The position numbers and the translations under genes were made by a program. Shown piece by piece: positions 35,149-44,357 of a stretch of DNA of 52,233 nt (position 1 is its first letter; the number at the start of each line of letters is the position of its first letter). The DNA is taken from the NCBI GenBank assembly GCA_017460395.1, contig JAFUBA010000120.1, forward strand, positions 1-52,233, given 5' to 3'. The notes under the pieces are model-generated. The model saw nothing but the letters and a program-made list of their open reading frames with translations, was not told the origin of the DNA and made no database searches. Source of the stretch: Clostridia bacterium (lineage in GTDB: Bacteria; Bacillota; Clostridia; Christensenellales; Aristaeellaceae).

Positions 35149-35178
35149 TATATATCCGAAATAGACTGTCTATGTAAA
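35149..35178 (-). promoter_or_regulatory. Promoter with internal palindrome, possible leaderless transcript
   Basis: Minus strand: -35 TTTACA (35173-35178), 18-base spacer, -10 TATATA (35149-35154). The spacer holds the palindrome TAGACAGTCTA (35162-35172), an operator candidate. Initiation about 7 bases after the -10 falls at the ATG of the phospholipase D gene. Confidence 0.45.
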
Positions 35179-35194
35179 CTTTTAAGAATAGTTT

Positions 35195-36091
35195 TTACTG
35201 CATGGCACGGATCACAAATCTGAGATCGTCTGTGAGCTTCAGGAGCGTCTGCCGGCCCTGTTCCCCACTCCGAAGGCACGTTTCCAGCTGCTTCTCCGTC
35301 TGTCCAAGTCTGATCTCCTCGGAGATGCGATACAGCCTCTGGTAGTCCTCCGAGGGCAGCACCCGCCCCGGCACCTTGTTTTTCCCGAGCACCCGCTTTG
35401 CCTCAGAGAGAAGCTTCCTTGCCTCCTGCCCTGCGCCCGATGCGGCACCGCTCTGCCCCTGAGACTGCGCTTTTCCCTGTGAGGCCTGCTTTGTGGATCG
35501 CCACTCCAGCAGGATCTTCCGCACCATCCTGACCTCGGACGACTTGATATACCCCGTATAGCCGCTCAGCATCTGCAGGCTGTACCCCATGAGGCAGGCC
35601 GTGATGTCGGTATTTCGCTCGTTGGTCTGAAAATCCTGAACGTTCATACCGCCCCGATCCATGAAGCAGTGGGCGCACTCGTGGCAGAGGATGGAGGTCA
35701 TGTGGCCTGCATCCATGCTTTTCCGAAGGAATATGCGGATCATCCGCGCCCCGCCGTCATATTCCCCTGCCCTTCCGTCCCTGGTCATCTGCCCTTTCTC
35801 GTCCATCTGTACCGAAACGGTGACGTTTGGCATGAGCCCCAGGCGAGCCATCATTTCATTCAGCATGCCCTGCAGCTTCTTCTGCCGTGAGGGAATGTCG
35901 GTGTCCGCATCCGTGACGGGGTTTTTGAAGGATGCATCCTGCATCATCAGGTGCGCGTACCCCTTCTTCTCCATCACCTCGATCCGCTCCCGTGTCATGC
36001 GCCGGATCATTTTTTTATCCGGGCGATTCAGAAAATACATTCTCAGAAGATAGAGCGCGATGCATACAAACACGGAAAGTGCTAACTCCAT
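35195..36091 (-). CDS. Membrane-anchored HExxH metallopeptidase-like protein
   Basis: A 298-residue protein. An N-terminal membrane helix (ELALSVFVCIALYLL) precedes a basic region and a zinc-peptidase-like core with HECAH (HExxH) in ILCHECAHCFMDRG and a downstream Glu in NERNTDITACLMGY that could be the third ligand. The C-terminal third (Gln/Ser-rich linker, then charged helices) may be coiled coil. I do not recognise a named family; secreted or inner-face processing are both open. The ATG at 36091 follows GGGAGG by 7 bases. It sits directly downstream of the second sugar transporter's terminator. Confidence 0.6.
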   Translation of the reverse strand: MELALSVFVCIALYLLRMYFLNRPDKKMIRRMTRERIEVMEKKGYAHLMMQDASFKNPVTDADTDIPSRQKKLQGMLNEMMARLGLMPNVTVSVQMDEKGQMTRDGRAGEYDGGARMIRIFLRKSMDAGHMTSILCHECAHCFMDRGGMNVQDFQTNERNTDITACLMGYSLQMLSGYTGYIKSSEVRMVRKILLEWRSTKQASQGKAQSQGQSGAASGAGQEARKLLSEAKRVLGKNKVPGRVLPSEDYQRLYRISEEIRLGQTEKQLETCLRSGEQGRQTLLKLTDDLRFVIRAMQ

Positions 36092-36114
36092 GCGCACACC
36101 TCCCCCACACAAAC

Positions 36115-36150
36115 AAAAACTGATTCACATGCAGACAACATGTGAATCAG
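36115..36150 (-). terminator. Terminator of the second sugar transporter operon
   Basis: A 12-bp perfect stem (36120-36131, 36139-36150; CTGATTCACATG) with a 7-base loop and five U's on the minus-strand RNA, 35 bases past the last permease stop. Confidence 0.88.
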
Positions 36151-36185
36151 ATTATAGCGGATTTTCCTTCAAACAGGAACAGGCA

Positions 36186-37070
36186 TCAGCCCTTCACGGC
36201 ACCTGCCACCATGCCCTTGATGATCTGGTTGGAGAAGGCAAAGTAGAGGACCACGATGGGGCTCATGGTGATGAGCATGGCCGTCATCTGCAGCGGATAG
36301 TCGGAGCCGAACTGTCCCTTGAACTGGGTCAGGGCCAGCGGCACGGTCTGCAGGTGAGTGTTCTGAATGAGCACCAGGGCGAAGGAGAACTCGTTCCAGC
36401 AGCTGAAGATCTGGATGATCGCCACCGTCACCATGATCGGACGGCACAGCGGCATGATGATCTGCCACAGGGTTCTGGAGAAGCTGGATCCGTCGATGGC
36501 GGCCGCCTCCTCCAGGGAGATCGGGATACCCTTCACATAGCCCTCCACCAGGAAGATACCCATGGGCAGGCCAAAGGAAATATAGGGGAAGAGGAGTGTG
36601 TACCACTGGTTGGAGATCCCCAGGTTTCTGAACAGCACATAGATAGGTACCAGCAGGGAGTGGATCGGCACCAGCATGCCCATGAGGAACATGATGTAGA
36701 GCGGCCGGTTCAGCTTAAAGCGAATGCGGGAGAGAATATAGCCGATCACGAAGGAGAACAGCACGATCAGGACGATGGAAATGGCCGTGGTCCTGAAGGA
36801 GTTGAACATGCTCTCACCCAGGTGGTAGTCCGCATTGTTGAGAATATCACGGTAGTTCTGCAGCGTCGCCGTTTTAAAGGGAATGGAGATGACGTCCGCG
36901 TTGAACTGGCGCTTGAGCTTCAGGGATGAATAGCCCATCCAGAACAGGGGGAAGATACAGCTGAGGGAGAAGATCCACAGCACCAGATTGATGAGGACCT
37001 TGCCCACATAGTAGCCGGCCGTCTTCTTGTTGTGGCCTGCGGGCTTGAAATTGCTCGACTGCTTTGCCAT
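36186..37070 (-). CDS. CUT1 sugar ABC transporter permease (MalG-like)
   Basis: A 294-residue permease with six helices, EAA loop SLEEAAAIDGSSFSRTLWQIIMPL and the normal family C-terminus GMVAGAVKG. The start follows GGAGG by 9 bases; the ribosome site overlaps the stop of the partner permease. Comparing its intact end with the frameshifted permease at 24890 supports the frameshift reading there. Confidence 0.92.
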   Translation of the reverse strand: MAKQSSNFKPAGHNKKTAGYYVGKVLINLVLWIFSLSCIFPLFWMGYSSLKLKRQFNADVISIPFKTATLQNYRDILNNADYHLGESMFNSFRTTAISIVLIVLFSFVIGYILSRIRFKLNRPLYIMFLMGMLVPIHSLLVPIYVLFRNLGISNQWYTLLFPYISFGLPMGIFLVEGYVKGIPISLEEAAAIDGSSFSRTLWQIIMPLCRPIMVTVAIIQIFSCWNEFSFALVLIQNTHLQTVPLALTQFKGQFGSDYPLQMTAMLITMSPIVVLYFAFSNQIIKGMVAGAVKG

Positions 37071-37074
37071 AGAA

Positions 37075-37974
37075 TCAATCCTCCAATCCGCGGGTCAGCC
37101 GCTTCACCAGAGCCTGACTGCCACCGATGACTGCCAGGGACAGGACAAAGATGCCGATGGAGATCGCGCTGCCATAGCCCATGTTGGACTGTCCGAAGGA
37201 CACGGTGTAGCCGTAGAGGGCCATCACGTAGGAAGCATAGCCCGGGCCGCCGCTGGTCATGGTCCAGATGCTGTCGAAGGCCTTCATGTTGCCGGCCACG
37301 CACAGGGTGAGACACACCAGCATCGTGGAGCGGATCATGGGGAGGGTGATGTGAATGGCGGTCTGGAAGCCGTTGGCGCCATCGATCTCGGCAGACTCAA
37401 AGATCTGCTGGTCGATACCCGCGATGGCGGAGAACAGAATCACCATGTAGTAGCCGATGTACTGCCAGATGAGCGGGATGGAGACATAGAGCATGACGCG
37501 GTTGGCATCGCCGAGCCAGGCCTGCTTCGTGCCGCCAAGAACGTTCACCACGAACCAGTTGAGGAGACCATACTTGCTGTGGAAGATGATGCTCCAGATC
37601 AGGCCGATACACACGGCCGAGATGGTGCTCGGGAAGAAGCCGAAGGTGCGGTGGATCGCCTTGCCCACGGCCAGCTTGGAGTTGGCAAACAGGACCATCA
37701 CGAAGGCAAGGCCGATCTGCCCGATGATACATGCCACCACCAGGTAGATATTGTTGCCAAAGGACTTCCAGAAGATGGAGTCGCCGATGAGCGTCTTGTA
37801 ATTGGTCAGGCCATTGAAGACCGTGGTGTAGATCGTCTGGCCGCTCTTCCACTCAAAGAAGGAAAAATAGAGGGCCGTGAGCAGCGGGATGAAGACCGAA
37901 AAGATAAACAGGGCAACAGGAATCAGAAGATATAGGAAGATGACGGATTTCTTTGGCCGGATCGCTTCCAGCAT
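37075..37974 (-). CDS. CUT1 sugar ABC transporter permease (MalF-like)
   Basis: A 299-residue permease with six helices and EAA loop QIFESAEIDGANGFQTAIHITLPM. GAAGGG lies 8 bases before the ATG at 37974. It is second in the operon after the binding protein, separated from it by a 159-base spacer holding two large stem-loops. Confidence 0.92.
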   Translation of the reverse strand: MLEAIRPKKSVIFLYLLIPVALFIFSVFIPLLTALYFSFFEWKSGQTIYTTVFNGLTNYKTLIGDSIFWKSFGNNIYLVVACIIGQIGLAFVMVLFANSKLAVGKAIHRTFGFFPSTISAVCIGLIWSIIFHSKYGLLNWFVVNVLGGTKQAWLGDANRVMLYVSIPLIWQYIGYYMVILFSAIAGIDQQIFESAEIDGANGFQTAIHITLPMIRSTMLVCLTLCVAGNMKAFDSIWTMTSGGPGYASYVMALYGYTVSFGQSNMGYGSAISIGIFVLSLAVIGGSQALVKRLTRGLED

Positions 37975-38021
37975 CTGGCGTCCCTTCTTTCTGCAATTAG
38001 ATCGTGCATCGCTTCTGTTCT

Positions 38022-38072
38022 CTGCCTCCTGGCTTATCTGCCGCTTTCCACCGCAGTCAAGCCAGGAGGCAG
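38022..38072 (-). repeat. Large stem-loop in the binding-protein/permease spacer
   Basis: A perfect 14-bp stem (38022-38035, 38059-38072; CTGCCTCCTGGCTT) encloses a 23-base loop that can itself fold (CTGC/GCAG). There is no U-run. It lies just downstream of the terminator-like hairpin at 38083-38114 and could protect the 3' end of the shortened transcript or restart structure for read-through RNA. Confidence 0.6.
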
Positions 38073-38082
38073 CAAAGAGAAA

Positions 38083-38114
38083 GGCCGCCCTGCCCAGAAT
38101 CAGGCAGGGCGGCC
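38083..38114 (-). terminator. Intercistronic terminator after the second binding-protein gene
   Basis: A 12-bp GC-rich perfect stem (38083-38094, 38103-38114; GGCCGCCCTGCC) with an 8-base loop and a short U-tract on the minus strand, 19 bases past the stop. Confidence 0.75.
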
Positions 38115-38133
38115 AGTGTTACCTGCTGGTCAA

Positions 38134-39477
38134 TTAATAGTTGGCCACATAGGCAGCCTGAGCATTCTCAGCCACCTGCTCGGGGGTCAGTTCGCCGTTG
38201 AGCATGGACTGCACATCGGTGTTGAACACATCCCACACAGCGGAAGAGATGTAGGAGTCGTAGATTTCGCAGGTGCTGGTTTCCACATAGGACCAGTTAT
38301 AGAAATCCACGGTGATCTGGTCGAACTTGGAGAAGTCGACTTCGCCGGCAGCGGTCAGTCCGCCGAGGGCATAGTTCTCAGCCACATAGGAGGAGAAGGC
38401 GGGGCCGGTCAGTTCCTGAGCCAGGTCGATGGCAGCAGCCAGCTTGTCGGCGTCTTCTGCAACCTTGGGGTTGATGGCGATGGCATAGCCAAGGCCGATG
38501 TTCTGGGAGTCGGGAGCCTCGGTGGCATCAGCGGGCTGGGGCAGCACAGCGAATCCAATGTTGTTGAACTTGTCTTCGTTGGTGTCCTTCAGGGTCTGCC
38601 AGATGTAGGCTTCGTCCCAGTTGCCGCCGATCATGGCAGCAGCGTCGCCGGAGATGAAGTACTCACGGGCATCCTCGTTGGTGACAACGTTGAAGTCATC
38701 GTTGAAGATCTTGGTCTCGGTGAACAGGTACTTGGTCTCAGCCAGAGCCTTCACGAAAGCCTCGTCGGTGAAAGCGGCACCGCTCTTGGCGATCAGGGAA
38801 GCGAACCAGTCGGGACCGGTGTAACGGTTGCCCAGGGTAGAGATGAAGTCAGAGTTCATCTGCCACTTGCCGCCATTGCCGAAGGCGATGGTGTCAATGC
38901 CCTTTTCGGAGAAGTACTCAGCAGCCTTCTCGACATCTTCCCAGGTGGTGGGGAAAGCGTCGAAGCCAGCCTCTGCCCACATGGCCTTGTCATAGACAAC
39001 CACGGTGCAGGTGCCGCCGGTCAGCACAGGATAGCCATAGATCTTGCCTTCGGTGGTGAAGGGGGTGAAGTAGGCGGTGTTGTAGTCGGCATAGTAGGGG
39101 GACTGAGCGATGATATCGGTCAGGTCCAGCACCAGGCCGCCCTGTGCCCAGGCGATGGTGTTCATGCCCTGAAGCAGGAACACATCGGGCAGATCGTTGG
39201 CAGCAGCGCGAGTAGCGATGGTGGTCTTGTACTCAGCGTTTGCCAGCACGTCCTGCTCCAGGTTGATGTCCGGATGCGCAGCCTGCCAGGCCGCGATGGT
39301 GGTACGGAAGCCGTCGGAGCCGCCGTTGCCTTCGGACTCTTCGGAGGTGGAGTAGTGCATCAGAGTGAGAGTTCCCTTGTAGGCCAGCTCGGTGTCAGCC
39401 ACGGGCGTTGCTGCCAGAGCAGACACGCTTGCCAGGACCATCACCAGGGCCAGAAGGATCGAAACGATCTTCTTCAT
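38134..39477 (-). CDS. CUT1 sugar ABC transporter substrate-binding protein
   Basis: A 447-residue exported solute-binding protein. The signal peptide [25 protein letters not shown] has an A-x-A cleavage site and no Cys, so it is not an obvious lipoprotein. The mature chain shows the family 1 pattern ([48 protein letters not shown]). AAGGAGG lies 8 bases before the ATG. Codons are strongly biased, suggesting high expression. The operon has its own promoter at 39566-39594 with direct repeats around it. The ligand is unknown. Confidence 0.9.
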   Translation of the reverse strand: MKKIVSILLALVMVLASVSALAATPVADTELAYKGTLTLMHYSTSEESEGNGGSDGFRTTIAAWQAAHPDINLEQDVLANAEYKTTIATRAAANDLPDVFLLQGMNTIAWAQGGLVLDLTDIIAQSPYYADYNTAYFTPFTTEGKIYGYPVLTGGTCTVVVYDKAMWAEAGFDAFPTTWEDVEKAAEYFSEKGIDTIAFGNGGKWQMNSDFISTLGNRYTGPDWFASLIAKSGAAFTDEAFVKALAETKYLFTETKIFNDDFNVVTNEDAREYFISGDAAAMIGGNWDEAYIWQTLKDTNEDKFNNIGFAVLPQPADATEAPDSQNIGLGYAIAINPKVAEDADKLAAAIDLAQELTGPAFSSYVAENYALGGLTAAGEVDFSKFDQITVDFYNWSYVETSTCEIYDSYISSAVWDVFNTDVQSMLNGELTPEQVAENAQAAYVANY

Positions 39478-39548
39478 GAGAAAATCCTCCTTGAAAATTT
39501 GAAATATGTCCCCCCTGCACACAACATGCAGTATGCAGTTTTCGGGCA

Positions 39549-39609
39549 GGTCGAACATGTCACGGATTTTAGCGCAGCCCTCAGTGAAAATCAATAGGGT
39601 CGAACATAT
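39549..39609 (-). promoter_or_regulatory. Promoter of the second sugar operon, flanked by direct repeats
   Basis: Minus strand: -35 TTGATT (39589-39594), 17-base spacer, -10 TAAAAT (39566-39571). The direct repeat GGTCGAACAT occurs at 39549-39558 (over the start of transcription) and 39598-39607 (just upstream of -35), 49 bases apart. Confidence 0.7.
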
Positions 39610-39610
39610 G

Positions 39611-39659
39611 AATTTACTTAAATTTTTGCAATTTAGGTAAATTGTTAAATTACTTAAAG
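39611..39659. promoter_or_regulatory. Three AT-rich repeats upstream of the second sugar operon
   Basis: Three copies of an AATTTACTTAAATT-like element, with cores TTACTTAA (39614-39621), TTAGGTAA (39633-39640) and TTACTTAA (39650-39657), lie in a very AT-rich block in GC-rich DNA upstream of the -35 box. They look like an activator or repressor array. Confidence 0.5.
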
Positions 39660-39666
39660 CAATGTC

Positions 39667-39693
39667 AAAAAAGGGCTCCCCGAAGCCGGGGAG
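39667..39693 (-). terminator. Terminator of the GPH transporter gene
   Basis: Stem CTCCCCG/CGGGGAG (39676-39682, 39687-39693) with a 4-base loop and six U's (39667-39672) on the minus-strand RNA. Confidence 0.88.
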
Positions 39694-39716
39694 TCCATGA
39701 AAGCCGGGGATTATGT

Positions 39717-41513
39717 TCAGATCTTTGCCCTGCCCCTGGCGGCACGAAGGGCATTGAGCTCCTCGCGCACCTTTGCTTCCTGTGCTTCGAGGGCCTTGCG
39801 CTTGTCGCTGCTCATGGCCTGCAGTTTCTTTTCCTCTGCGGCCTTCTGATCAGCCTGCTTCTTGAGTTCCGCCTGATAGGCTTCCTCGCCCTCATCCTGG
39901 CGGATCTTTTCCTCGGGGGACACATAGGGACGGCCCTCTGCGAGCGCTGCAGCCTTCTGGTCCGCCACGATGGCCTCGTGGTCATACTTGCCGAACTTCT
40001 CCACGCCCATGAAGATGAACGTCAGGAAGATGATCAGATAGCAGAAGGTTTCCACGCCGATGAACACCCAGGGCATGGCGCTGCGGATGGCGGGAGAGGA
40101 AATGTTGTCGGCAGCATAGCCCACATTGGACAGAACGATGTTCAGGATGCCGGTGGCCACGCCCGTCATGCCCGCCATGATGGCGCCGTAGATGGTCATG
40201 GTCAGGCCGTCGGTCCTGCTGCCGTTGATGGCTTCCTGGTGGTCAAGGACGTCGGCGAGAAGAGCCATGGAGAGATACATGGCCGGGGTGGAACCCAGAG
40301 CCTTGAGAATGAAGGAGACATAGACAAGGATCAGGTTCGCGGGGGCAATCAGGCCCAGAAGGCCGCCGACGGTGGCCAGGATGGCACCGCAGAAGATGGC
40401 CTTGCCCTTGCCGATCTTGTTGGCCAGGATCGGGGCCGCCACCATGCCGATGGCTGTGGGGATCGCGCCGATGATGGCAAGAAGGCCGGAGATGGAGCCG
40501 CCGTTTGCGATGGTGTAGACGCCATCGGCCGTGGGGAACATGGCCTGGCAGAAGTAGAGCTGGGACACGTTCTTTGCCATGCCGCCCAGCTGATAGCAGA
40601 AGAAGAAGACCATCATGATGACCCAGAACTTGTCACCAAAGCAGATCTTCGCCTGCTGGGAGATGGGCAGAGCCTTTGCCGGCTGCGCGGAGGAAGCTTC
40701 ACCCATGGTCTCCTCGGTGACGCGCTCGCGGGTGAACATGAACTCCACCAGGGCGCCCACCACCGTGATGACGGTCAGCGCGATGACGAAGATCTTCCAG
40801 TTATTGTAGGAGGCCACGGCGTCATAGAGCACGACACCGTTCAGGGTATATTCGCCGCTGGCGGTCAGGACTGCGCCCTCGGGAAGATTCGTGGTCTGCG
40901 GCACAAACAGCAGGCTCAGGAAGAAGGGCAGAATCATGGTGCTCAGGCCCATCGCTGCCAGTGCAGTGGCATTGGACAGGGTGGCCAGGAGGGTCCTGTC
41001 CTTGGAATTGCGGGTAGACAGGTTCACCAGGGCCGCATGGGGCGTATAGTACATGGGATAGGCGATGGCAAACCACAGGTTATAGCCGATGGCAATGCAC
41101 ACAAGGGCCAGCGTCTGTCCCGAGGTGTTGATGGTGTCGGTGGCAAGCGGTGAGATGACAAAGAGAATGAGGAGTGCCAGGAAGCTGATCGGCACGGAGA
41201 TGAGCAGCAGAGGACGAGCCTTGCCGGCCCTTGATGTACTCTTGTCCATGAGCCGGCCCACGATGATGTTCCCCAGCACCACGAAGATCACAGAGATCAC
41301 GGGGAGCCATTTGAAGAACTCGCTGGCCCAGCTGTTGATGTTGAGCACGTCGGTCATGTACTTGTTGAAGTAGTTGGCCAGGACCGAGTTGGCCATCAGG
41401 GCCAGGGTCGGACCCACAAGATAGCCCATGGCACCCTCGGGAAACAGGGTCACATTGGACTTGCGGATCAGGCTCGGCAGTCTGTCAAAAACGCTTGTCT
41501 TTGCCTGGGACAT
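39717..41513 (-). CDS. GPH-family sugar:cation symporter with long coiled-coil tail
   Basis: A 598-residue MFS/GPH (MelB-like) transporter with about 12 helices; [17 protein letters not shown] is the conserved loop between helices 2 and 3. The family is usually 450-480 residues. The extra length is a C-terminal cytoplasmic tail of about 100 residues, rich in Lys, Glu and Ala ([17 protein letters not shown] and similar), likely coiled coil. It lies 153 bases downstream of the GH78 rhamnosidase gene on the same strand, so rhamnosides or pectin-derived oligosaccharides are the likely cargo. The ATG at 41513 is better spaced from AAAGGATGG than the ATG at 41525. Confidence 0.85.
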   Translation of the reverse strand: MSQAKTSVFDRLPSLIRKSNVTLFPEGAMGYLVGPTLALMANSVLANYFNKYMTDVLNINSWASEFFKWLPVISVIFVVLGNIIVGRLMDKSTSRAGKARPLLLISVPISFLALLILFVISPLATDTINTSGQTLALVCIAIGYNLWFAIAYPMYYTPHAALVNLSTRNSKDRTLLATLSNATALAAMGLSTMILPFFLSLLFVPQTTNLPEGAVLTASGEYTLNGVVLYDAVASYNNWKIFVIALTVITVVGALVEFMFTRERVTEETMGEASSAQPAKALPISQQAKICFGDKFWVIMMVFFFCYQLGGMAKNVSQLYFCQAMFPTADGVYTIANGGSISGLLAIIGAIPTAIGMVAAPILANKIGKGKAIFCGAILATVGGLLGLIAPANLILVYVSFILKALGSTPAMYLSMALLADVLDHQEAINGSRTDGLTMTIYGAIMAGMTGVATGILNIVLSNVGYAADNISSPAIRSAMPWVFIGVETFCYLIIFLTFIFMGVEKFGKYDHEAIVADQKAAALAEGRPYVSPEEKIRQDEGEEAYQAELKKQADQKAAEEKKLQAMSSDKRKALEAQEAKVREELNALRAARGRAKI

Positions 41514-41666
41514 GTACGCATCCATCCTTTCAGATATTACCGTTATACAGTATTTCTGGATTGAAGGAGCCCCGCGGCTCCCGGGATGAGACTATCTTAT
41601 CACATCCCGGCGCCTTTGGGGAACCCATTTTTTCTCAATTTTGAACCAGTTTTGCTCCGATTCCTG

Positions 41667-44240
41667 TCACTTCATGTCTTTTGTACGGGGGCAGCTTCTC
41701 TCCCACTCGCCGCTTTGCAGCATATGCTGCTTTCCGTCCGGCAGGATCATGGTACATGTCGTGCCCACCGGTACCTTCGCCCGCACGACCAGCCGGTCCT
41801 GCTCAAGGCGCCAGGAGGCCTCTGCCAGGCCGTATGGCGTCTCCGTCCACGCGCGGGCCTCGGTCAGGCCGCCGCCCACCTGCGGCTTCACACGGAAGGT
41901 CTTATAGCCCTCCCCCTCCATCTCAAGGCCTGCGACTCTCCGGTAGAGGAAGTCGCCCACCGCACCGGATGCATAGTGATTGTAGGAGATCATCATGTCG
42001 GTGCCGTCGTTGGAGATGGGGCACTGACCGTTCTCATCCAGGCCGTCCCAGCGCTCCCAGATGGTGGTGGCGCCGGACTTCACCTCGTAGAGCCAGGAGG
42101 GGCACTGCTCGTTCATGAGCATCCGGAACGCCTCCTCCTTCTCGCCGTGGTCGCACAGGGCGAAAAGGATGTAGGGTGTACCCGGGAAGCCTGTCCCGAT
42201 GCAGTCGCCTCCGGCCCGGACCAGCTGAGAAAGATTCCGTGCGGCGTTTCTCGTCTCTTGCTCGTCCCCGAACATGTCAAACTGGAGCGGCAGGACATAG
42301 CCCGTCTGGAATTCTGTTTTCATCCTGCCCTGGCCGTCTGTAAACACGTCCCGGTAGGCTTTGGCAACCTTATCCGAGAATGCACGGTACTTTTCCTCGT
42401 CGTCCTTCTTCCCGAGGATCCCTGCGATCCTGGACAGGAGAAGGGAGGTGTTTCTCAGGGACGCCGTGGCCGTCCACCGGCTCCTTCCCTGCCACTGCTG
42501 CATCTTCGGGACATCCGGGGCCACCCAGTCGCCGAAATGGAAGGTGGCGGGGGTGTGCCAGATGTAGCGGTATTTTCCAAAGCCGAAGGAGGCCCAGAAC
42601 TTGCAGGCCTTCACATAGCGCTGCATGGTGCGGTAGTTGTCCTCCAAAAACCGCTTTTCTCCGGTCGACTGGTACAGTGCCCAGGGCACCAGCACGCACG
42701 CATCGCCCCACCAGTCGATGGCCATGCGCGGCATGGTGGCGGGAAAGCCGTAGAGATGGACGGGGACGGTGTTGGGAATGCCGCCACCCCTGGTCTGCTC
42801 GCTGCGCACATCCTTCATCCACTTGTCCAGGAACCGGCTCATGTCAAAGTTGAAGCAGGCCGTAGCCCCGAACACGGCGATGTCGCCGGTCCAGCCCATA
42901 CGCTCGTCGCGCTGCGGGCAGTCGGTGGGAATGTCCACGAAGTTGCTCCTCGCGCCCCACTGGATATTCTGCTGCAGGCGGTTCAGCCGCTCATCGGAGC
43001 AGGTGAAGCCGCCGATCTGGCGCACATCCGAGTAGAGCGGCACGCCCCTGACCCCCAGGTTCTCTGCACCCTCCACGGATATGTACCGGAATCCCATGTA
43101 GGTGAGCGTCGGCATCCAGGTCTGCTCGCCGTCTCTGCAGATGTAGGTGGCCGTCGCCTTCGCGGTGCGAAGGAAGGCGGTGTTGAGGGTACCGTCCGGG
43201 TTCAGGATCTCCGCATGGCGGACGGTGATGACCTGTCCGGCCTTCCCCTTCACGGTGAAGCGCACCACGCCTGCAAAGTTCTGCCCGAAGTCATAGATCC
43301 ACGCGTTCCCCACCTTCTGTTTCGACAAAGGTTCCAGGGATTCGTGGGCCACCACAGGGGCACTGCGGTCGAGGGAAATCTCGGGGGATACCCGGAGGGT
43401 CTCCAGACACGCCGGATGGTATGGGATATCCTGCCATCTGCGTGTGGCATCAAAGGTCTCCCCGTCGTAGAGGTCCGCCATGCGCACGGGGCCCTCGGTG
43501 GATACCTCCCAGTCCTCCCCGGTGCCGATCACCTCTTCGGTGCCGTCGGTGTAGGTGATGCGCACCTCCAGGAGCAGCGCCTGCCTGTCTGCGGCATAGC
43601 GGTTCTTCCTGGTGAACACAAACGAGCCCACCGCCCAGCCGCCGGCCACCGTGCAGGTGAGGTCCGCGCTGTTCCTGACATACTCACCGGCCTTGAGCGC
43701 CTGCGTGATGTCATAGACCTGATACTGCAGCGTATGGCTGTAGGAGGTAAAGCCCGGTGCAAAGAAGGTGTTCCCCACCTTTTCCCCGTCGATGGCCAGC
43801 TCATAGATGCCAAGGGCCGTAGCATAGATCCGGGCCTTCTCGATGGTCCGGTCATACTGAATCTTCTTATGGAAGACCATGGGGACGGGCGATACGCCCT
43901 TCTCCTCAAAGTGATAGGCAGGATCCGAGATCCACTTTGCACGCCAGGCCTCATGTGCCCGTCCGGTCTCAAAGGCGAGCTCCCTTGTGTCCGTGTTTCC
44001 CTGATCATCCGAGACGGTCAGCACTGCGCTGTAGTGCGAAAAGGGCTGGAGCTCGGGGCCCTCATAGGGCAGCTCAAGGCCGGGCTGGGTCTCCTTTTCC
44101 CACCCGTTGACGCTGAGCGTTGCCTTTTTTACGCTGCACTGTGGCCTGTCGCTCTCCACAAAAAAAGAAAAGCGTGGCCGGCCATCCACCACAATTCCTT
44201 CCGTCAGTCGATTGATGGCAAATCGTCCGATCCGAAACAT
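41667..44240 (-). CDS. Alpha-L-rhamnosidase, GH78 family
   Basis: An 857-residue GH78 enzyme. Beta-sandwich modules at the N-terminus (Bac_rhamnosid_N-like, RAKWISDP) lead to the alpha/alpha-barrel with the signature DIPTDCPQRDERMGWTGD (general acid) and GATTIWERWDG (probable catalytic base), closing with a C-terminal beta domain. It removes terminal L-rhamnose from pectin (RG-I), flavonoid glycosides or similar. No signal peptide, so cytoplasmic, acting on sugars imported by the neighbouring symporter. The ATG at 44240 follows GGGGAGG by 6 bases. A 25-codon leader ORF overlaps its start. Confidence 0.93.
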   Translation of the reverse strand: MFRIGRFAINRLTEGIVVDGRPRFSFFVESDRPQCSVKKATLSVNGWEKETQPGLELPYEGPELQPFSHYSAVLTVSDDQGNTDTRELAFETGRAHEAWRAKWISDPAYHFEEKGVSPVPMVFHKKIQYDRTIEKARIYATALGIYELAIDGEKVGNTFFAPGFTSYSHTLQYQVYDITQALKAGEYVRNSADLTCTVAGGWAVGSFVFTRKNRYAADRQALLLEVRITYTDGTEEVIGTGEDWEVSTEGPVRMADLYDGETFDATRRWQDIPYHPACLETLRVSPEISLDRSAPVVAHESLEPLSKQKVGNAWIYDFGQNFAGVVRFTVKGKAGQVITVRHAEILNPDGTLNTAFLRTAKATATYICRDGEQTWMPTLTYMGFRYISVEGAENLGVRGVPLYSDVRQIGGFTCSDERLNRLQQNIQWGARSNFVDIPTDCPQRDERMGWTGDIAVFGATACFNFDMSRFLDKWMKDVRSEQTRGGGIPNTVPVHLYGFPATMPRMAIDWWGDACVLVPWALYQSTGEKRFLEDNYRTMQRYVKACKFWASFGFGKYRYIWHTPATFHFGDWVAPDVPKMQQWQGRSRWTATASLRNTSLLLSRIAGILGKKDDEEKYRAFSDKVAKAYRDVFTDGQGRMKTEFQTGYVLPLQFDMFGDEQETRNAARNLSQLVRAGGDCIGTGFPGTPYILFALCDHGEKEEAFRMLMNEQCPSWLYEVKSGATTIWERWDGLDENGQCPISNDGTDMMISYNHYASGAVGDFLYRRVAGLEMEGEGYKTFRVKPQVGGGLTEARAWTETPYGLAEASWRLEQDRLVVRAKVPVGTTCTMILPDGKQHMLQSGEWERSCPRTKDMK

Positions 44241-44281
44241 AGCCATCCTCCCCTGTCTGCAGTTTCATTCATCTGTCGCAT
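44204..44281 (-). CDS. 25-codon upstream leader ORF overlapping the rhamnosidase start
   Basis: On the minus strand an ATG at 44281 sits 3 bases after AGAGGAGG and opens a 25-codon frame (MRQMNETADRGGWLCFGSD to a TGA at 44204-44206). It contains the rhamnosidase ribosome site and overlaps the first 37 bases of that gene in another frame. Translation could couple to, or compete with, rhamnosidase initiation. The product resembles nothing I know. Confidence 0.4.
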   Translation of the reverse strand: MRQMNETADRGGWLCFGSDDLPSID

Positions 44282-44357
44282 GTTCCTCCTCTGGAACCCT
44301 CATAGAACGACGGTCCTACAATATACTATTTGTGCTTTTCTTTCAAGTGTCATGCCC

